Part shown: in pieces, positions 60,361-64,000 of the stretch
Numbering within the stretch: the stretch's first letter is position 1
How the letters are laid out: every line of letters begins with the position of its first letter
Source: Monilinia fructicola
Lineage: Eukaryota; Ascomycota; Leotiomycetes; Helotiales; Sclerotiniaceae
Direction of reading: 5' to 3'
Assembly: GCA_008692225.1 (NCBI GenBank)
Contig: VICG01000007.1
Span: 1,151,501-1,215,500, forward strand
DNA: 64,000 bases
Program-made: the position numbers and the translations under genes
The notes under the pieces: generated by a model
What the model saw: the letters and a program-made list of their open reading frames with translations, nothing else
Databases searched by the model: none
Told to the model about the DNA's origin: nothing

Positions 60361-60545
60361 GGATGGATGGATGGATGGATGGATGGATGGATCTGGATTC
60401 TGGATGGTTTTTAGATGCCGTTTGGGTTTGAGGATGTGGATGTGGATGCGGATGTGGATTGTGGATGTGGATGTAGGGGTGAGTGGGTAGGTACCTAGGT
60501 AGGTAGTAGGTACTGTACAAGTAGAGTTGGGCAGGTAGGTAGGTG
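60361..60545. repeat. ATGG, GGATGT and TAGG repeats
   Basis: Eight ATGG tetramers (60359-60391), GGATGTGGATGC hexamers at 60430-60475 and TAGG units around the palindrome at 60492-60501 and beyond. Confidence 0.85.
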
Positions 60546-60828
60546 AGTAGGTAGGTAGGTAACTCTTGAGGTACCTAGGGTAGCTGGAGGTAGGCGTATT
60601 GTATTTTTAGGGAAGAGTTTTCAATTATCCATTATTAATATTGTAATTAATAATTATGAACGTAACTTGGAAATGATTGATTGCTACAGTTGGCACTCAT
60701 TTATTTGCCCAGGTGTAATTCGCCTCCCTTATTTGGGTAATTCCCTGATGTGGCCGGGTGGTATATACTCCGTATACTACCTAGGTAGGTATATAGATGC
60801 TGGGCCTAGGTAGTTGGGTACTTGATAT

Positions 60829-60950
60829 AATATTATAATATAATAATAAATACAGCCGATAAATATATATAGATATATAGATATGTATATATATAGATAT
60901 ATAGATATGTATATATGTATAGATAAATATAGATAGATATATATATGTTC
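60829..60950. repeat. AT-rich TATAGATA repeat
   Basis: Degenerate TATAGATATATAGATATG units, preceded by ATTATAATATAATAATA. Very low GC. Confidence 0.8.
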
Positions 60951-61352
60951 AAGCACCGTGGACCTTTACATTAGAAAGATGTTTTATAAGATAATTAATA
61001 TTTATTCCATTTGAAATTCACTCGCTATTCGCTATTCACTACCTATCTAGTTAGTATCGAGTATCTACCAGGTAGTACTAGGTATCTCGTTATACATCTA
61101 CTTTCATCTCTTCTCAATCTCTGTTGATCAATCCATTGGAGCTGGAGATTGATTATTTATTATTCGTATAATCATTTGTATCTTCAGTCTACTCCGTATA
61201 TAATCCTGATAATCCACATCATATAACCTTCATTAATAACCTTGAAGTATCTACTAATTGGGTACTTGAATTCATCGTATAACACCTAACACCGGTATTC
61301 AAGCCTACCCTAGTCGCTCTTTGGCCTGGCCCTGTTGCCCCCCTTCTCAATC

Positions 61353-61420
61353 CTTGAATCATTCATTCATTCATTCATTTATTCATCCTTCATCCATTCA
61401 TTCATCCATTCATCCATTCC
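61353..61420. repeat. ATTC tetramers in the GTPase 5' region
   Basis: ATTC and CATTCATC units upstream of the Rho3-type start, followed by CTATCAC and CACTTCC direct repeats to ~61575. Confidence 0.85.
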
Positions 61421-61627
61421 GTCACTATCACTATCACTATCACCACCACTATCACCACAACCAGTATTCTACATACGATCCGAATACTCACCTACCCACT
61501 ATCTACCAAAGTATCCTCTACCGATAGATATCTCTTCACTTCCCACTTCCCACTTCCCACTTCCCACTTCCCACACTCTACACCCATACCATACCATACA
61601 AACCAACCAACCAACCATACAATCAAC

Positions 61628-62751
61628 ATGCCGTGCGGACTCGGAGGTTCGAAAACGACGCAGAGGAAATTGGTGTTGCTGTATGTTTATGTTTTCTTTT
61701 TCCTGATCTCAAAGGGATTCCAGCCCATGTTCTTCGGTAGGGAGCGGAATTGGAAATGGCGAGACTGTCATATTGCCATGATTTGATCATTCGTATAAGA
61801 TTATGCCCTGGAAGTATGGTCGCGAGTCGCATTTTGGGGCGCAGTGGTAAAAATGATAGATCCGCCTCCATTGCACTGAGTTTGCGATTGCGATTGCGAT
61901 TGCGACTGCGACTGCGACTCTTCCGCTATACATTACTGGTCTTTGGGGATTGGGTTGTGATGGGAATTGAACGGATTGCTAACGATCTTGGATATAAACA
62001 GAGGGGATGGTGCTTGTGGGAAAACGAGTTTTACTTAACGTTTTTACGAGAGGGTAAGTTTTTCGTCTTTTTTGGTCTCTTGTGACCTTTTCTTCGAGAT
62101 GAAAGGAGAGCCGGAGCTAATATTAAATGTCAGATATTTCCCAACGGTTTATGAACCTACGGTCTTTGAGAATTACGTTCATGGTACGCATCTCATTCTT
62201 TATTCCTCCCGCCCCTTTTGTCCCCCCTTCGCGCTATTTTCGCGGGATGCCAGCTTACGTTTGCGCGCCTCTAGATATCTTCGTCGATGGTACACATATC
62301 GAACTCTCCTTATGGGATACGGCCGGGCAAGAAGAATTTGATCGCTTACGCTCTCTTTCCTATGATGACACTCACGCAATAATGCTGTGTTTCTCCGTCG
62401 ACTCAAAAGATTCCCTCGAAAACGTCGAGTCTAAGTGGGTGGGCGAAATTGCCGAGAATTGTCAAGGCGTCAAACTTGTTTTGGTAGCACTCAAATGCGA
62501 TTTGAGAGAACAAGGCGCCGAAGATGAAGCGGCGGAGGCAACAGAGGATGGAGAAACAGAGGGAAAAGAAGCCCATGATTGATTATAACCAAGGGTTAGA
62601 GGTTGCAAGGAGAATTAATGCGCTAAGGTATCTGGAATGCTCCGCCATGAGGAATAGGGGAGTAAACGAGGCATTTACGGAAGCGGCAAGAGTTGCGTTG
62701 AGTGTTAATCCAAATGGAGGAGATGGGGATGGGAAGTGTGAGGTCATGTAG
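61628..62751 (+). CDS. RHO3: Rho3-type small GTPase, two homopolymer frame shifts
   Basis: Exons are 61628-61680, 62002-62053, 62134-62183 and 62275-62751; introns are 321, 80 and 91 nt. The P-loop GDGACGKTS starts at residue 19, switch I is [17 protein letters not shown], switch II is [18 protein letters not shown], and the later motifs are ALKCDL and ECSAM. The C-terminus CEVM is a CaaX prenylation box, so it should be membrane-anchored. [24 protein letters not shown] and the long acidic insert after DLRE fit fungal Rho3, which controls exocytosis and polarised growth. Exons sum to 632 nt, two above a multiple of 3: one extra T in a T4 run at 62029-62032 and one extra A in an A4 run at 62564-62567 restore 209 residues. 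Intron 1 is long and contains a TTGCGA repeat at 61880-61918. Confidence 0.9.
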
Positions 62752-63237
62752 TGGGGTGTATAAAGTCTGGAGAGAGCTTGGTTCTTGGGATGGGCATTCG
62801 ACTTACTTTTCTGTGTTTTATTTTCTTTGTTGGGGAAAGGCAGGCGTTGGTGGTTCGAGCGTGAAATCTTTTGTGATTTTGCGCTTCGGTGGTACATATA
62901 CCTTTCTTGGGCGGAGAGAAATTTGGGCGGTGCGGTGGAGGATTTCACCGGGCTGTTTCTTACACTCTTTCTTCGTTCGTTCTTCCTTTGTTTGAATTTT
63001 TACGGAAGCTCACCTTTTTCTCATGCCTCGAAGACTCATCAAGCCTTTTCAATTTATGAACAATCAATTCGATTTGGAGTTGGAGTAGAGAAAAGCGATG
63101 ATGGGAGGATGAGCAGACGGATTGGAGGATGGTGGGGAAATACGAGAGCCGTGGGGACGCAAAGGATTGGGGAAAATGGGCGAAGGATCGAGGAAGATTC
63201 ATGCATAGAAGATCTGGTGCATGCGTGGGTACGTGAC

Positions 63238-63302
63238 AGGATAGGATAGGATAGGATAGGTAGGATAAGATATGCGCTTGCTTGCTTGCTTGCTTGCTTG
63301 CT
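63238..63302. repeat. AGGAT and CTTG arrays
   Basis: Four GGATA-type pentamers and then about six CTTG tetramers (63277-63302). Confidence 0.88.
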
Positions 63303-63606
63303 CACTTACACGCACGTACAGCACCCAGCATCCAGCATTCAGCGAGCAGATTCTTTGTATCGATAGATTAATTCAACTCTTTTTTTTTTTTTTTCCTCAC
63401 GAGAGAGAGTAGGATCCGACGAAAGCATCCTTGTTGATTTGTGTTTCTCTTTTTTTTTTTTTTTTTTCTCTTACCAGAAAATGGGACGCTTGGTCTTGAC
63501 CTTGAACTTGGTGCGTGAAGTTTTGACGTCGTCACCTACCTACGTCTTGGGCTAGAATGAAGGTGAGTGCATGCGTGCTTGCGTGCGTGCGTGCATTCGT
63601 GTGTAT

Positions 63607-63757
63607 ATGGATGGATGGATGGATGGATGGATGGATAGCCATGGATGGTATCATACGCATACCGAGTCCCGGACCGGAGCGAGAGGAAAAGGAAGAAGAT
63701 GGTGATGGTGATGATGATGATGATGATGATGAAAATAATGCGATGCGATGCGATGCG
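63607..63757. repeat. GGAT, GATGAT and ATGCG arrays
   Basis: About seven GGAT units (63607-63638), GATGATGATG runs (63700-63732) and three to four ATGCG units (63739-63757). The ATGCG unit is the same as at 42417-42472. Confidence 0.88.
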
Positions 63758-64000
63758 TCGTGAGACGAAGTTGTGGAGTGGACAGGGAGGTGGGGGGAGG
63801 GTGGGTGATTGAATCATTTGTGTTATTATTGAGGTATTCATTCATTCATCCGTTCATTCATCAGGGCTGTTCATTAATAGCTGGATGATCGCTATGATGA
63901 TGGCGCGGGGGGGGAAGGAGATGAGATGAGATGAGATGAGGGGTTTGACGTGGTAATTGTGGATTTGCTTGATGGGTATGGAACGTGAGAGGTAGGTTAG

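Larger units (their letters stand above)
58796..61627. other. 2.8-kb intergenic stretch
   Basis: This lies between the CWC25 stop and the Rho3-type start. It holds TACGGAGTA-type motifs (59255, 60766, 61190), TACCTAGGTA palindromes (60492, 60778), and GGAGA, ATGG, GGATGT and TAGATA repeats. Short frames near 58854-59700 and 60170-60520 have no protein signature. The last ~350 bp, with ATTC repeats and CTATCAC/CACTTCC runs, looks like a promoter and pyrimidine-rich leader of the GTPase gene. Confidence 0.45.
62752..64000. other. Right-end intergenic stretch
   Basis: This is the 3' flank of the Rho3-type gene. No supported gene. Repeats include GGATA at 63238-63262, CTTG at 63277-63302, T runs at 63382 and 63450, GGAT at 63607-63638, GATGAT at 63705-63732, ATGCG at 63740-63757 and ATGAG at 63920-63940. 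Confidence 0.5.

Overview
The window reads as nuclear DNA of a filamentous ascomycete (Pezizomycotina). Coding regions are split by short spliceosomal introns, mostly 45-85 nt, with GTRNGT donors, CTAAC/CTAAT-like branch sites and YAG or AAG acceptors. The gene set is eukaryotic and fungal: CSN2, Cwc25, a Rho3-type GTPase, an otubain, a SUR7-family protein, a Zn2Cys6 regulator, a secreted CE5 esterase, a GPI cell-wall protein and mitochondrial lipoyl octanoyltransferase. General character points to a Leotiomycete (Botrytis/Sclerotinia relatives), but that placement is inference. About fifteen genes with good support lie in 64 kb. I recognise no transposase, reverse transcriptase, rRNA, tRNA or CRISPR.

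Left third (0-32 kb): a four-exon coiled-coil hypothetical gene (0.8-1.9 kb); a divergent pair of unknown genes (2.1-4.3 kb); an M20-family amidohydrolase (5.0-6.3 kb); a leucine-rich-repeat protein (7.3-9.0 kb); a 13-bp minisatellite; small hypothetical genes (10.2-11.8 kb); a GPI-anchored Kre9/Knh1-type cell-wall protein (12.0-13.9 kb); a decayed gene (14.8-15.6 kb); a fungal SLATT-domain protein (16.4-17.2 kb); a seven-exon Zn2Cys6 regulator (19.9-22.7 kb); a cutinase/acetylxylan esterase (25.1-26.0 kb); and a divergent pair, FMN-binding PPOX-like protein and LIP2-type octanoyltransferase (28.0-31.0 kb).

Right two thirds (32-64 kb): a SUR7-family membrane protein (33.0-34.1 kb), a gene-poor stretch to 43.8 kb with one weak candidate gene at 41.8 kb, an otubain with long low-complexity extensions (43.8-46.3 kb), another gene-poor stretch of about 9 kb, the head-to-head pair CSN2/CWC25 (55.2-58.8 kb) and a Rho3-type GTPase (61.6-62.8 kb). 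The gene-poor stretches are rich in microsatellites and polypyrimidine tracts. They also carry repeated short motifs: TACGGAGTA at least 12 times and the palindrome TACCTAGGTA at least 5 times, all outside the genes annotated here.

Several conserved genes carry frame-breaking indels. SUR7 has a 7-bp tandem duplication, otubain has +1, CSN2 has -1, CWC25 has -1 and +1, and Rho3 has +1 twice. Each can be explained by one small change, often in a homopolymer, and exon lengths summed across splice sites confirm each frame deficit. Base-level assembly error is the simplest explanation for most of them; real decay of all these genes at once is unlikely.
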